From assembly GCA_026873275.1 (NCBI GenBank), contig JANTUC010000005.1, positions 2,542,001 to 2,606,000 of the forward strand: a stretch of 64,000 nucleotides of DNA, read 5' to 3'. This stretch comes from Pseudopithomyces maydicus. Lineage: Eukaryota > Ascomycota > Dothideomycetes > Pleosporales > Didymosphaeriaceae. Each line of letters starts with the position of its first letter. Within the stretch, counting starts at the first letter, position 1. The notes beneath the pieces were generated by a model that saw nothing but the letters and a program-made list of their open reading frames with translations, did no database searches and had not been told where the DNA came from. Below, piece by piece: positions 23,061 to 34,490 of this stretch. A program made the translations under genes and the position numbers.

Positions 23061-23556
23061 TAGACTGGACGGGTTTTCCTTGTCTAGCACGTTGCTTAGC
23101 CTTGATATCAGACATGTCTTGGAATTAGTTCTATCATTGTATTGTAGAAAAAACTAAAATCTGCAACATTGTAGTTCCATCTGGATAATTACTTTCGAAT
23201 CAAAAAGGCAAATCGAGACCTCGCGGCTTTTTACTACGCCAGGTATCTCGTGAAATTTGTTAACTTATCGTCATTTGAACTAGCCAAGTTTAGATTTAGG
23301 CCTCATTGCTGTGCCCAATGGCGTATATAATTGAGCAATCATTAAGCAAGACATGTCCAAAGAAAAGAGCTTGATTGGTATTGCCGTAACACAGAAATCA
23401 GTATCTATAAGTGTAATTTTCTAAATATCCGTGTCAAAGTTGCTCGACGCTGTCTAAGGGTATCGTCTTGCATCCGTTCAACGCAACAGGCCCGCCCGCG
23501 TTCGTTTTCCTCCAATGCACACAGCTTTTTTCAACCGAGAGTCATATCTCTCAAAA
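23061..23556. other. Intergenic, between convergent genes
   Basis: Converging 3' ends of the second HET gene and the desaturase. No gene or clear terminator is seen. Confidence 0.5.
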
Positions 23557-24883
23557 TCAGTACGCCTTTTTCGCAGGGGTCTTGGCCCACACAAGGGCTC
23601 CCTGCTTTGCACCCACACCCTCCTCGACGAACTTGAAATCCGTGAAGCACTTCCAGAGCTCGCCCAGGAAGCTGGTCTTCTGCTGGATGTAGTTCTCGCC
23701 GAGCAGAGGGGCGATGGCCCAGGTGGCCTCCTCTGCGTGGTAGAAGGGGATACGACTGGGGAGAATTAGTACTGATGATGGTGCAGATAAAATGGATGGC
23801 GATGGCTTACGGGAACATGTGGTGGACAACGTGGTACTCAATGATGCCGTGGAAAATGTGGCGGCCGATGAATCCGAAGTCACGGTCTACAGTGGATGCT
23901 GCACCCTTGAGGAAAGTCCACTCGTCTGCTTCGTAGTGGGAAGCATTCTCGTGAGTGTGGTGGAGATAGGTAATGGCAACTGCAATTGATTAATTTTACG
24001 TTTCGTCATAAATTTCAAGGCATTGGCACTCACCAATCCAGTGGTTCATCCAGAGGTAGGGCAGTCCGTACAAAAGTGCGGTGTTCCATCCGCCCAGGCT
24101 CCTGGATGCCAAATAAAGCGCTCCCATGGTTGCCATGATGCCGACATTGCTCAATGCAACGTACGGGGCCTCGGAGGGGGTAAAGACATGGGCATTGGGG
24201 TTCAAATGCAGCTGCTTGGCAGATGAAGAGGTGAAACGATCGCCCCTGGTCAAGCTCTTGACACCAGCGCCAGCGTTGATCAAGATATACGCAGGCCAGC
24301 CGAAAACTTGGTGGAAGATGAGTGAGCAAATTGTCACAATGGGCGTGTCGGCAGCGTGGTGGTTTGTCATCTGGTTGAGCAGACTAGGCTTGGCCTTCCT
24401 GGATTCGACCTCGGATCGGCGTGGGGGCACAAACACGGTGTCCTTCTCCATGTGGTTGTGATAACGGTGGTGACGTGCGTGGGTGAATTTCCAGCTGAAG
24501 AAGGGAACGAGCAGCATGCAGTGAAGGAACCAGCCGGTGATGGCGTTGACGGTGAGATTGGCGGAGAACGAATCATGGCCGCAGTCGTGGGCAAGGATCC
24601 AGAGCCCGGTGAAGAAACATCCTTGAACGAAACTGTACAAAGCCCAGAGCGGGATCTTGACAGACAAGGGTGCATCCAACTGGGTCAATTGGACCGCGCA
24701 GTAGAACAAGGCGCTCACAATGATCAAGTCCCGGACGACGTAGGAGAAAGAACGGACAAGGGAGCGTTCGAAGCACTTTGCGGGGATGGCGTCTCGAAGT
24801 GTTTTGATGTCAGGAAGGGGAGTGACATCGGCCACTACCTTGATGGTAGTAGCAGTCCGGACTCGAGTAGTCGTCGTAGCCAT
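23557..24883 (-). CDS. Membrane fatty acid desaturase, delta-12 (oleate) type
   Basis: These endoplasmic-reticulum diiron enzymes insert a double bond into oleoyl chains to make linoleate. Three exons give 405 residues: 24883-24034, 23979-23811 and 23755-23557, split by introns of 54 nt (23980-24033) and 55 nt (23756-23810). All three histidine boxes are present: HDCGH at residues 99-103, HARHH at 135-139 and HVVHH at 333-337. Hydrophobic stretches flank them as in FAD2-like enzymes. The box spacing and the HVVHH third box favour delta-12 or omega-3 activity over a delta-9 enzyme. The start MATTTTRV was chosen because upstream in-frame sequence looks like leader; TTTTCCAG before it may be a 5'-UTR intron end. 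The sequence is intact. Confidence 0.9.
23756..23810 (-). other. Desaturase intron 2
   Basis: 55 nt, GTAAGC donor and CCCCAG acceptor with ACTAAT upstream of it. It interrupts the sequence just after the HVVHHMF histidine box. Confidence 0.85.
23980..24033 (-). other. Desaturase intron 1
   Basis: 54 nt, GTGAGT donor and TTGCAG acceptor, phase 1. It joins LWMNHWI to VAITYLHH. Confidence 0.85.
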
Positions 24884-26047
24884 GATTTCTGGAAAATGGG
24901 GATTGACAGAAACTCGCCCATGACTGCGGCGGAGGCGCGAGTTTTGTAGGCATTCTAGGAGGCGAGAAAATCTGCCGCAACACAAGACAGTCTAGCGCTC
25001 CAGATGGACCTGGGACACGTCTCGAGATTGCAAAGGAGAGACCAGTGCGCAAACGACACCGCCTTAGTTGTGCGGTATCGCTTGTGGGAAGAGCGGGTCT
25101 TGAACCGAGCTTTCAACGCTGGTGCACGTCCCTTCTTGGCTTTCTCACGGGGCAATGCGGTGTGCTGAATCGCCCTCGAGAGCGGTGTACCGGCAGAAGA
25201 TGTTGCAGGTTGTCGTTACCGATCGACCGTCGAGTAATTTCGAGCCCACGTAGCGTATGTGGGCTGTCGTGAAAGTCAACGACGTGCACTTCGATTCTCA
25301 GGGTCCAAGCAACGAGCCGCACGGTAGCCGCATCGAGCTCTAGCCAGGACGGGTCCCCGTGGGCCCAAGAGATCTCTTAAGGGGCTCAGCAGGGTTAGTA
25401 ACAGTCCAGGCTTCGGGCATGCTGCTTATCGTGGTACTAAAGCCGAGTCCACGTTGTTGTGTACGACCGCTGTAAGGCATTCAGGAATCGCGGTCAGCTC
25501 GTCACAATTCTAGAACGGATGATCAATCGCTTGCTTGAATGTGTAGAGCCATTGAGAAGAGGGCCTTCCTCGTGAAAGTGCAATTGGCATACATACGTGG
25601 TATCCTGGCGCTTGGTACCGATCTTTTGTTGCGCACAATGCGTGCGTGGCAAAAAAACCCTTAGCCTCACAGGCCTAATCCTTTGCCGAATCCTTGGTGC
25701 GACGCGATCGTCCCAGCACCGTTCAGAAAGGGTCTGCGTGCCTGACACGGTGACCGGTGGCCAATCAATTACGCTAGCTGCTTGTCGTGGTTTTGTGAGA
25801 AGAATCCGAGGCTTTAGCCGCGGCGATCAGGGGACCAAGCTTGCTAGTCACGTGGACGGGTCTCTACCTAGGTACCTACTTTTCCGATCCGAAGCTGTTT
25901 AAAGAACGGCCATGACAAACGTTGAATAGTAAGGGATTGTGCAGCCCTTTAAAGTTACGGTGAAAGTTACAAATAATTATGACGAACTTGTTGATAGTAT
26001 ATTCTAGCGTATACAATCTCTAGCATCATACCCAGAGTTCTACACAA
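24884..26047. other. Intergenic, upstream of the desaturase
   Basis: 1.2 kb with no gene I can support. It should contain the desaturase promoter and the 3' end of the DJ-1-like gene. A CACGTGAC-type E-box-like site occurs near 25850. Confidence 0.45.
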
Positions 26048-26761
26048 CTAGTTAGGGAAAACCGTAGTCGAGATTTGCTTTCCCTGAGCATCATAACGGA
26101 GTGGAATAACACCGATCATTCCATCAATATCACGTGGTTCGTAATCCATACCCATCGCGCCGGCCGTCAAGACATCCTTCCCAAACGATTTCTCGAGCCA
26201 ATGCGCAAACATGTCCATGCCAGCCACTGCGCCACCCCCAGTCCATATGTTTCCATCGATGACCCATTTCTTGTTCTTCGACCACTTCACATTAGGATAT
26301 GCTTTCGTGACCCATTTGTATTCCAGGTTATTGACAGTGGCGTTTTTCCCATCGAGAATACCCGTCGAGGCAAGAGCCGATGCGCCAGTGCAGGTCGTGA
26401 AGATGACCTTTCCAGCAGCGTGGTGGCGCTTGATAAATTCAACGTACTTGGGTGGAAACTTGAAGGTCTCCGGGATCGGCCCACCAATCAAGAGGTAGTC
26501 GATTTCTGGGGGGTTGTCGATAACATCTGTTGGCTGGAGGCGGAAGTTGCTGGTAAGGAGCTGGACTGGTTCGAAGCTCTCACCGATATGATGGAATACG
26601 AAGTTTGGAGCCTTGTCGACGGTTTCTTTGGAAACGCCGCCGTGGCCGTAGGCGTACTCAGCGATGGTCCTGCCGGCTGAATTGATCAGATCGAAGGGGC
26701 CGACTACGTCCATGGCCTGGTATTCGTATACCAGTGACCCGAAATGAATTTCTTGAGCCAT
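26048..26761 (-). CDS. DJ-1/PfpI family class I glutamine amidotransferase-like protein
   Basis: 237 residues, no introns. The fold is recognised from the N-terminal strand FGSLVYEYQAMDVVGPFDL, the IDYLLIGGP loop and the nucleophile elbow VIFTTCTGASALASTGILDG, with the reactive cysteine at residue 124. The AxTxHW-like segment near the end (TGGGAVAGMDMFAHWL) is typical of the isonitrile hydratase/ThiJ branch used for small-molecule detoxification or transcription-factor-like proteins. Without a DNA-binding domain it is likely an enzyme or stress protein in the cytosol. Substrate unknown. The length is normal for the single-domain family. Confidence 0.85.
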   Translation of the reverse strand: MAQEIHFGSLVYEYQAMDVVGPFDLINSAGRTIAEYAYGHGGVSKETVDKAPNFVFHHIGESFEPVQLLTSNFRLQPTDVIDNPPEIDYLLIGGPIPETFKFPPKYVEFIKRHHAAGKVIFTTCTGASALASTGILDGKNATVNNLEYKWVTKAYPNVKWSKNKKWVIDGNIWTGGGAVAGMDMFAHWLEKSFGKDVLTAGAMGMDYEPRDIDGMIGVIPLRYDAQGKQISTTVFPN

Positions 26762-28105
26762 TTTATTTATCTGGGAAATGTTGATTGGTAGGTGTTGGGG
26801 TTGAAGTACTGTATGGGAATGCCTGATGGATACAAATTGGCTACATGAGAGTGCAGTCGGACTTTATACCGTTGGAATGTTGATCTGAATGACGATGAAG
26901 TGGAGTAACTTGCTCTTGATTATGAATCAAGCTGTTTGGAAACCTTATGACCACGGCACGGTGGACATGATTTGAGCCATCCGTCTGATTACAAAAGCAT
27001 GGTTCACGAGCGCTGGCTATAGGTCAGCTAATTCTACAGTGCGCACACCACATGGCCGACTCACAAGAACAAATCAGCTGTGGAGAAGATTCTCTTACTT
27101 GTCAAACTATGGCAAGGGTTCTCTGAATTGCCCCATTTCATTCGGACGTGTGTTCCGTCTGCAGTCGTGTTCACGCATGTAGACCTTGTGTCCTTACCTC
27201 CTCATTATTTTTTGTATCCCGATTACCTAAGAGAGTGCTACTTCTTGCATTATTAATACAGTTCGAAGGAGTAGCACGACCGAAAACACTGCCAAACCCT
27301 ATCGAGATCGCGCAATTTATGGATACGTCACTCGGCACGGTATAGTAACAGCTATCCGTTCCGGAGTACCAAAACCATCAGCCCAACTTATGCATCGAGC
27401 ATGAACCTCAATATTTTGAATCTTATCAATCCATATAATTACTGAATCACTTCTGGGTCACATAATCAAGTCTACACGCATGATTCGTATATCCAGGTTC
27501 AAATTCATAGGTCAGTCATTCATTTATTGTCGTAAGGACCTAGACAGATCAGCCGATTCCAGCCAAAAGCAACAAGACGCAACGTTTTTAACAAGGAGAA
27601 GCACTAAATCGTTAGTTAAATATGCAATGGCAAATGTAAATGGTGGAGGCGCGGAGAGCATGTAGTGATAGATGGTGGGCCCTTCTACTTTATAGACCAT
27701 GGCAATGAACCAAAACACTAATGATATCTGGATGAGTATCAATCTAAACCATTGAATTCATTTGTTCATTCCTATAGTGATCAAATGCGCTCAACCTCGA
27801 TGATACTTTCCACGGCTTGACGGTTTTTCCAGATTTTAGTTATTCGGAGGCCTTCAACACCATTTATCAATTTGCGAAATTGCTCCTCACTCCGTTCCAA
27901 CCAAGTTCCTGTGTCACCACGTGTCTTTCACCACTGTTTGACGCGCTCTGAAAAGACAACTCCAATTCAGCTTTTCGCCAGTCTTGACAATTATGCACAT
28001 TAAACGAACACGCTACAATGCTCTATCGCGAAGAGAGCGAACGAAATCAAAGAGGGTATATCGCCAAACATATCAAGAAACCCAGATTTACCCTCTTACC
28101 GTCTC
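26762..28105. other. Intergenic region
   Basis: 1.3 kb, slightly AT-rich, with only short frames on both strands. No RNA gene, repeat or family match is apparent. Confidence 0.45.
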
Positions 28106-28857
28106 TTAATCCTTGGAAGTAGAATTCTTAACCATGAGCCAATACAAAATAAAAGCCACCGAGATTAGACAGCCTATTATGCAACAGCGAACGAATCTCC
28201 CAATCACGAACCACTGGTCGTTTTCGGGCGTACCCTCTGCACCAGATATACTGACCGTGGGCATGTTCACTCCCTCCAACTGACCGGCATTACCGGCGTT
28301 CTTCAAGATTGCGTTGTGAAAAGTCCCATACGACGAGGGGTGGACAGAGTTGTCATCGATAGAGCGAACAGGCGCACTCCCGTTGGATTGCGGAACTGGC
28401 TTTTGCACCTCATCGGGATCGCTCGCAGGATTTATTGCCAGTACAGTATGTATACGAGATACTTCCTGGCTGAAGGGAGCCGGACTGCCATTCCTTCGAA
28501 CAGGTACTGAGGAAGATTTTGCAGCTGCGCCAGCTGTACGCCATTGCGTATCGATGCTTCGGATCACACCCTGGACTAAAAAAGTCAGCGATTGGACAAT
28601 TGAGATGACATGGAGGACCGACCCCACTCTTTCCCTTCACCTTCCAGAAAAGCCTCCACCTTATCCCAGTAGTCCTTGGTGATTGCAGTTGGGAAGATAG
28701 GGTCCTTTCCTTTCCCCATTGGCAACACCTTCTGGATCTCCACTATTGTTATTGCAATGATCTCGGCTTTTTGGTCCCTGGAAAAGACGGCGTCTTCGAT
28801 GTACAAGTCAACGAGGAAGATCATGTCCTCGATGTATCTTCCCTCGGACACAGTCAT
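28106..28857 (-). CDS. Hypothetical tail-anchored membrane protein
   Basis: I do not recognise the family. Two exons are supported by a 65-nt intron at 28576-28640 (GTGAAG donor, CGCTGAC branch, TTTTTTAG acceptor) joining VEAFLE to VQGVIRS. The start shown is the ATG at 28857. The same frame stays open upstream to about 29028 with coding-like sequence, so a further 5' exon is likely. The N-terminal half is soluble and acidic (EGRYIEDMIFLVDLYIED). The middle is Ser/Pro-rich. The C-terminus has one hydrophobic helix (CCIIGCLISVAFILYWLM) and only a short tail, a tail-anchor layout. It is head-to-head with, and its open upstream frame overlaps, the CorA-like fragment. Confidence 0.5.
28576..28640 (-). 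other. Intron of the tail-anchored hypothetical gene
   Basis: 65 nt with CGCTGAC branch and TTTTTTAG acceptor. It removes an in-frame stop and keeps the frame from VEAFLE to VQGVIRS. Confidence 0.6.
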
Positions 28858-29004
28858 TTTGTCCAAACAATGTTGAACAAAAGCCACATCACTAGGATCG
28901 GCCGTCACTGCTTCAGTGTTAGCCCAAAGATGTACCGGTATTCGCAAGTCCCACAGTGGGTTGAAGCGAAGGCACGCTAATGACTTGACTTTCACAGTTC
29001 TCAA

Positions 29005-29646
29005 GTGAGGTCCAACTGTTGCCGTCAACTACGCGACATCGGCGGCTGTTTTGTACTACTGTGCCTGATCTCACTCGACAGGTTCGATAGAGACTTGCGA
29101 GAGCTACAGAGCTGGAGACGGCGCACTTTAATGTCTCAGGCCAAGATCAAATCAGCCCTGCGCTTCCTGACGCCAAGATATGGTCCTCTGGAAAAGCGGA
29201 AACAAGGTCTAGAACATCTTAGTGAAGATTTCGAGCACATCCACGACAGCATAGAAGAAGTTGGTCGACGTCTGGAAAGTACGCTCCCTGTCATAATGAG
29301 CTTTGTGCAAATTACGGATGCCCGTCGTTCCTTCGCCGAAACTGCCGATATCAGTCGCCTGACTATCCTGGCACTTATATTTGTCCCGTTAACATTTGTA
29401 TCAAGCCTATTCAGCATGAATACTGATAATCTGCCTGGAAGCAGGAATTTTTGGATTTATTGCGTAGTCGCCATACCGTTAACAGGACTGGTTGGTCTGT
29501 TGGCAAGACCGCCACCCATGGCAGTAACCTTTCTGAGAAGAGCGTTGCAGTGGATCTCGGATTTAAAAGATACACGCAAGCCAAGACTATCTGAGGAGGC
29601 GGAACCTGAGTTTTGGATTCCAAGAAGGCAATCCAGCTATGAATGA
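29005..29646 (+). CDS. C-terminal fragment of a CorA-like Mg2+ transporter protein
   Basis: The C-terminal half matches the CorA fold: a long helix with LESTLPVIMSFVQITDARRS, then RLTILALIFVPLTFVSSLFSMN (first membrane helix ending in SMN where CorA has GMN), a short loop and FWIYCVVAIPLTGLVGLLA (second helix). The cytoplasmic N-terminal domain of CorA proteins is missing. A possible intron at 29005-29081 (GTGAGG donor, CTGATCTCACT branch, GACAG acceptor) would join FDRDLRELQ to an open frame upstream, but that frame has no start codon and meets a stop at 28876. It is probably a truncated gene copy or the last exon of a poorly preserved gene. Related fungal proteins often carry ankyrin repeats in front. 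Confidence 0.6.
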   Translation: MRSNCCRQLRDIGGCFVLLCLISLDRFDRDLRELQSWRRRTLMSQAKIKSALRFLTPRYGPLEKRKQGLEHLSEDFEHIHDSIEEVGRRLESTLPVIMSFVQITDARRSFAETADISRLTILALIFVPLTFVSSLFSMNTDNLPGSRNFWIYCVVAIPLTGLVGLLARPPPMAVTFLRRALQWISDLKDTRKPRLSEEAEPEFWIPRRQSSYE

Positions 29647-30405
29647 TAAAAGCGTGGCACAGGTCACGCTCGTCGCATGGCTATAAGGGAACCGGTGGTG
29701 AATCGTATTGAGGTGAAGTTGAACAGGTCTTGATGGCTATCACTTTACCTACTGTATTCAGCAGAGGTAATGAGAAAGAGAAGCAGGAGCGTGACTCGCT
29801 AAAATATGAATTTTATAAAGAGAAAGAAGAAAAGAGTGGAAAAGAAAGAGAGAAATTATTTTTTTATTGAAATTTTTCACATGGGCGTACGTCAAGTCGT
29901 TTAGAAAATAGTAAATCAATTCCTCTCCCTATGGCTCACAGTACTGCATCGCCTTAAATGCTCATTTTCCTACAATCCCGCACAATCTTCCTATTTTTTT
30001 TTTACGCTTTAATTAAGCGATGTGCCTGAGTTAGGATAGCGACTCTGAAAATTTAACAAGATGATGTAAGGAAGTGAGGACAAAACAGGAAGGAGCGAAA
30101 CCTTGGTCACCATGAGGGGAGAGGGCAAGGCAAAGCACACGACTTATCATCGGCATAAGCAGGACACGTTTAGAGAGATCACTCGTCGAAAGGAACCACG
30201 GCATACATATTGGACTGTGTTATATCTTTCGGTCGTGCCTTCCCGAAACGTGTAAAGCACCTTTCAACCCACCAAAAGACCAGAATGCCTGAGCGGGGAG
30301 ACCCAAGGGGCCAGGGAGATTGTCGAGAACAGAACAGTTTCCAGAGGTGATTATGTATTCCCAGGAAAAATTCACGATTGCTACGAGCGTTCGTGTAATA
30401 TCACC
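29647..30405. other. Intergenic, between convergent genes
   Basis: Contains an A-rich stretch at 29815-29880 and a T10-T12 run near 29994. No gene recognised. Confidence 0.45.
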
Positions 30406-32075
30406 TCAAGGGGTCGTTTTTCCTACTTGCACATCAGTACTCGTTCCGTAAAACATCAAGACCGTGGGGGTATTACTCACCCAAACAATATACGTATTCT
30501 GCTCACCCCAATCCCACCTATCCCTCTCATCTGCCAAGATAATATCAAAGTCGAACAGCAACCTCGCCAAAGTAAGACGCAGCTCCGCATACGCAACTTT
30601 CATTCCAATGCACGTATGTCTTCCCGTCCCGAATGGCTGCGCAGAATGGAGTTTATCCTGCCCAGATTTCGGGTCAAGATACCTCTCCGGGAGAAACGTG
30701 TTCGGGAGATGGAAATTATGCTGCTGTCTGTTCGCAGAATACTGATTATACGCAACGTACGTCTGGTATTGAGGTTAGCATCTAGCCAAGCGACCAGGAT
30801 AGGGGATACTGACTCCCTCCGGTACCCATCGCCCACATATGACCTCGCCACCTTTCGGCACGACTCGTGGGACGCCGATGGCGGAGGGCGGGGCGACGCG
30901 CAGACTTTCGTCGATGACGGCGTTCAGATAGGGAAGTTTTCCGCTGGATGCAACTTTGATCTCACTACTCGTTTCGAACCTCGATCGTACCTCATCAGTG
31001 ACACGCCTCAGCGCCCCCGGACTCTGCAACAAATGCCTCACAATCGCCGTCAACGCACTGGACGTCGTCTCCGCCCCCGCGAAGATAAAAATAGTCATAT
31101 TAATCGCCCACTCCCCTCCGAGAGAACATCCTTCTGATCGCTGTACTTCTTCGCCGGACTGACCCAATCCGGTCTCTCCGCGTCCAGGGCTAGCCGCTTC
31201 TTCGAGTACGCGGCGCTCATGTCGCGGTGGTCGATTTGGCGTTGGCGAATGTGCTTGGGTATGACGTAGCGCAGGAGCTTGTCGAGCGGGGAGTACAAGT
31301 TGACGGATGCGATGAGGGAGAGGCCTCTTCCGAAGTCTTCGGCGATTTCGACCCAGGGGTGGGCTTTGCGGGCTTGGAGGGAGCCGAAGGGTTCGCCGAA
31401 GGAGAGGTCGGAGGAGATGTCGAACATGAGGAAGACGAACCATTGGGAGAGCTCTATTGTGCGAGTTTTGAGCTGTTGGCCTGAGGATGAGGTTTTGAGC
31501 TGGCTGATGAACAGGTCGACGTAGCTCTCGATCACTGGGGCTTGGTCTCTAAGGCTCTTGTCCGAGAAGGAGTTTGCGAAAGCTCGGCGTTGTCTAGCAT
31601 GTGCTTCTTCGCTGTATCCCAATAGGGAATGTGGCTCATCTGGTGACATTTTTCTGAACCAGGTACGATTACGCTCCAGCGGTTGGTGTCCGGGACGATT
31701 GTGGTAGATGTCTTTCCATGCGGCGACATCGGCATAGGAGAGTTCATTAGGTGCAATCCGGATAATAGGTCCATACTGGTCGTGAAATTCCTTTAGTCTT
31801 CGATGGATATTCCCGCTGTGAATGCCGATGACGTATGGGAAGCGGAAAGCTCTCCATAGCAGTGGTCCTGGATATTGACGAAGAGGGTGTAAGAAGGCGT
31901 TATAAGAACCATAGAGAACCACAAGCTGGCTTCCTTTAGGTTTTCGCTATGTTTTATGGATCGTTTGACTTACTGCGATTGAAGCTACCACGCCGAACCC
32001 TCCAAGGATGATCCCATTCGCTACCAAGCTTCGTTCAGAAGACCAGAGGAGACTACACGGAGTGATGGTACTCAT
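30406..32075 (-). CDS. Cytochrome P450 monooxygenase with one frameshift
   Basis: A microsomal heme-thiolate monooxygenase. The 34-codon first exon (32075-31974) encodes a membrane anchor (GIILGGFGVVASIA) and joins across a 48-nt intron (31926-31973) to the HPLRQYPGP proline hinge. I-helix AGAETTSS, K-helix ESLR and the heme loop FGTGRHTCIG are all present. A 51-nt intron (30763-30813, GTCAGT, GCTAAC, ACCAG) joins VPEG to TYVAYNQYS. Between KDVLSEG and EWAINMTIFIFAGAE the frame shifts at the C4 run 31113-31116; one more base would restore it. Sequence style resembles fungal secondary-metabolism or detoxification P450s (isotrichodermin-hydroxylase-like), but no biosynthetic cluster surrounds it. 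It is either an inactive copy or a sequence error. Confidence 0.85.
30763..30813 (-). other. P450 intron 2
   Basis: 51 nt, GTCAGT donor, GATGCTAACC branch, ATACCAG acceptor, phase 0. It restores the conserved VPEG-TYV join before the heme region. Confidence 0.85.
31926..31973 (-). other. P450 intron 1
   Basis: 48 nt, GTAAGT donor and AGCCAG acceptor, phase 0. It separates the membrane anchor exon from the body. Confidence 0.75.
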
Positions 32076-34490
32076 CGTTTTCGACCGACCCAACTAGTAC
32101 AGCTGCATGCGTCAACGGAGTGTATCACGTCAAAGCATATTGGTGAGTGCGGCGGTTGCAGGGATAGTAACCGATAGATTATCTACCCCACACACAGATC
32201 TCCTGGCGATGAGTTTAGCGCGAATTTCCAAGGCACACCAGCCATTTATCCCTACAACCTCGGCTAGCTTTTCACCAGCACAAGTCACTTGGGCGTATAG
32301 CTTGGTGGCAATAGCATCTCATGGAGGAGTGTACAAACAGTTATGCCGACCTGTCAGACGGCTTATCGTGTATGTACCATGTAGGGGGCTATCGATGGCC
32401 GTTGCTTTTGCCTTTGGCCCCAAACAACCGAAAACCTGCACAGGCCCATCTGAGGTCTGCGACGTGTTGTGAGCGGGCGGAGTCTGTGAAACGTTCGCCT
32501 GCCGTTTGGGCTGCAGGCTGGGTCTTCAATAGTTGAACATCCTCAAGAACGCGGGAAGGACGACTTGAGACAGCTTCACCTCTTCGAAGTGTCGCGAACG
32601 TGCATCCTGCAGGTTCTAGTCTGTCACTACAATCCTCGCTGTTTCGAAGCAGCGACGGCGTAGGATCGAGCTAACGGAAATCGGCAAAAACGTCACCTGC
32701 AGCCACTATCGCTCCAGGCCAGAACCGGCTTGGGAGAGGTTTGCGATGTTTCCTCGATACCGGTAGCTAGCGGTATCAGATGCGCGAATGTGGCTCTGAA
32801 ACCCCTCGCTTGATTTTGATACAAACGACAATATTCCTCCACCAGTTCGAGTTTCGAAACACCCTGGAGCCCGCTCACGAACATCAAAACGAAACGAGGA
32901 TGAGGACTTGTGATAGTGAACGTACTTACATCCGCTGACAGGCCAACATGTGCACTGTGTCTGTGCGAGAAGAGGAATGAGGCCGAGGCGTTTTCAATAT
33001 CCACTCAATCCTACCGAAAAGGCAAGTAATAGCGCTTCGGTTCACCTCCTCAGGCGACTTCTGCAGACCGCTAATGAAGCTAATACTTCCTTCTTTAGCC
33101 TTCCTCTTGTAGCAAAGGCTTCGGCAATCTGTTTTCCGATGCATCTGTAGTGCACAGGGGAGAGAATGGTGCGCATGTGTGTCACTGTAAGCACATCGGA
33201 TCTCTCTCTCTCCGCATCTCTTCACTATAGATATTCAGCGATCATAAGACCACACCGGCATCTCACGGCCAGATTCCCGGTTTTTTCGAGGCCAGGTAGA
33301 GCTCGCAGACCGCCTTGCCATGCGGCTCCTGTATCTGAGGGCCTTCCTCACTGGCCAAAAGCGCGCAAAAAGCGCCTAAGGATGCAAGCCAACATGTCTG
33401 TTAATATCGAATATGCAAGGCTAATTAGCCTGCATTTCCGCCCAAAACGGGGCAATTGGCTGCAGCTCATGATCCATAATCAGGCCATTTGCTGGCTATT
33501 TCCGATCCAGCGCCAGCAAATTTGCCATCGCTGGCGTTAGCATATGCACAGCACAGGCCACCAACCACCCACAAGCGGGTGAATGACCCTTGGCCACCTT
33601 GAACAAATCTCTTTTCCCACCTCCTAGAACTAGCCTTACATACCGAGGGGAGTGTTTGAGGTGTCGACTCCGTACAGAGTTCGATGGTGAAACTTGTCAA
33701 CACTTCAAACTGCATATGCAGTGCGATGAACGAAGAGCGATCCTCTCGCTCCCGAAGGCACAAACGGGTATTCTGGGTCTTCAGGCGGCCGTTGACAATC
33801 CGTGCGAATGAAGCCTTACCACGAAGTACTGCACACATGCGGCTCAGGGCGCTCTCTGGTAGAGCGCTGGCGCTTTCATCGCGTGCCTATATCATCCATG
33901 CCTCCGATCCCGTACGGTGGCCCTATCAGCGGAGGGTTCGGGCACAAGCATTGCCCGCCATCGCCGTTCTAGTGCGATAGCGCCACACCATCGGCTGGCC
34001 CCCGTACTTTCTAATTCCATCCCAGGTCTCACCAATCTAGCCATGCAGGTCGGTTCAAGGATGCAGGTCGCGGCCTGCATGTCCAGTCTGCATGGGCGGC
34101 GCGTGGACTGGGATGCGTGGTCGACTCCGTGGCCGCCTGGCTACATAACGGGGAACCCTGCAGAACTACCACGAAAAGTTATAAGAAAGGTCAATCTCGA
34201 CGTGCAGAAGCATTCGGACCGTGACATCAGTTCGCACCTTCTCTCGACCTGCGCCATCGGTGGTGACAAACACTGATCTATCTTCGTACACTCTTCCCGT
34301 TCTTAGCTCAGGATCCTCATTACCTTTCTCACGTCAACAACCTACTTTTCGCCGTTCGGATCTAAAATTGCCGACTAAGCCTCCTCATCGACGCCAGATA
34401 TAAGACCGTTGGAGATCTCTTACCACAAATACACCAATTCAACGCGCATCACCCTTGATATCGCCGTTCAGCATCCACCAAACTCCCACA
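32076..34490. other. 2.4-kb intergenic region
   Basis: Many short overlapping frames, none with a recognisable domain. A short inverted GCGCTCTCTGGTAGAGCGC motif lies near 33850; it resembles a tRNA D-arm, but no anticodon or T-arm follows. The 3' end should hold the promoter of the DUF3455 gene. Confidence 0.5.

Noticed and set aside
33840..33900. tRNA-like stretch with GGTAGAGCGC
   Set aside because: It resembles a D-arm, but there is no acceptor pairing, anticodon loop or TTC arm at the right distances.
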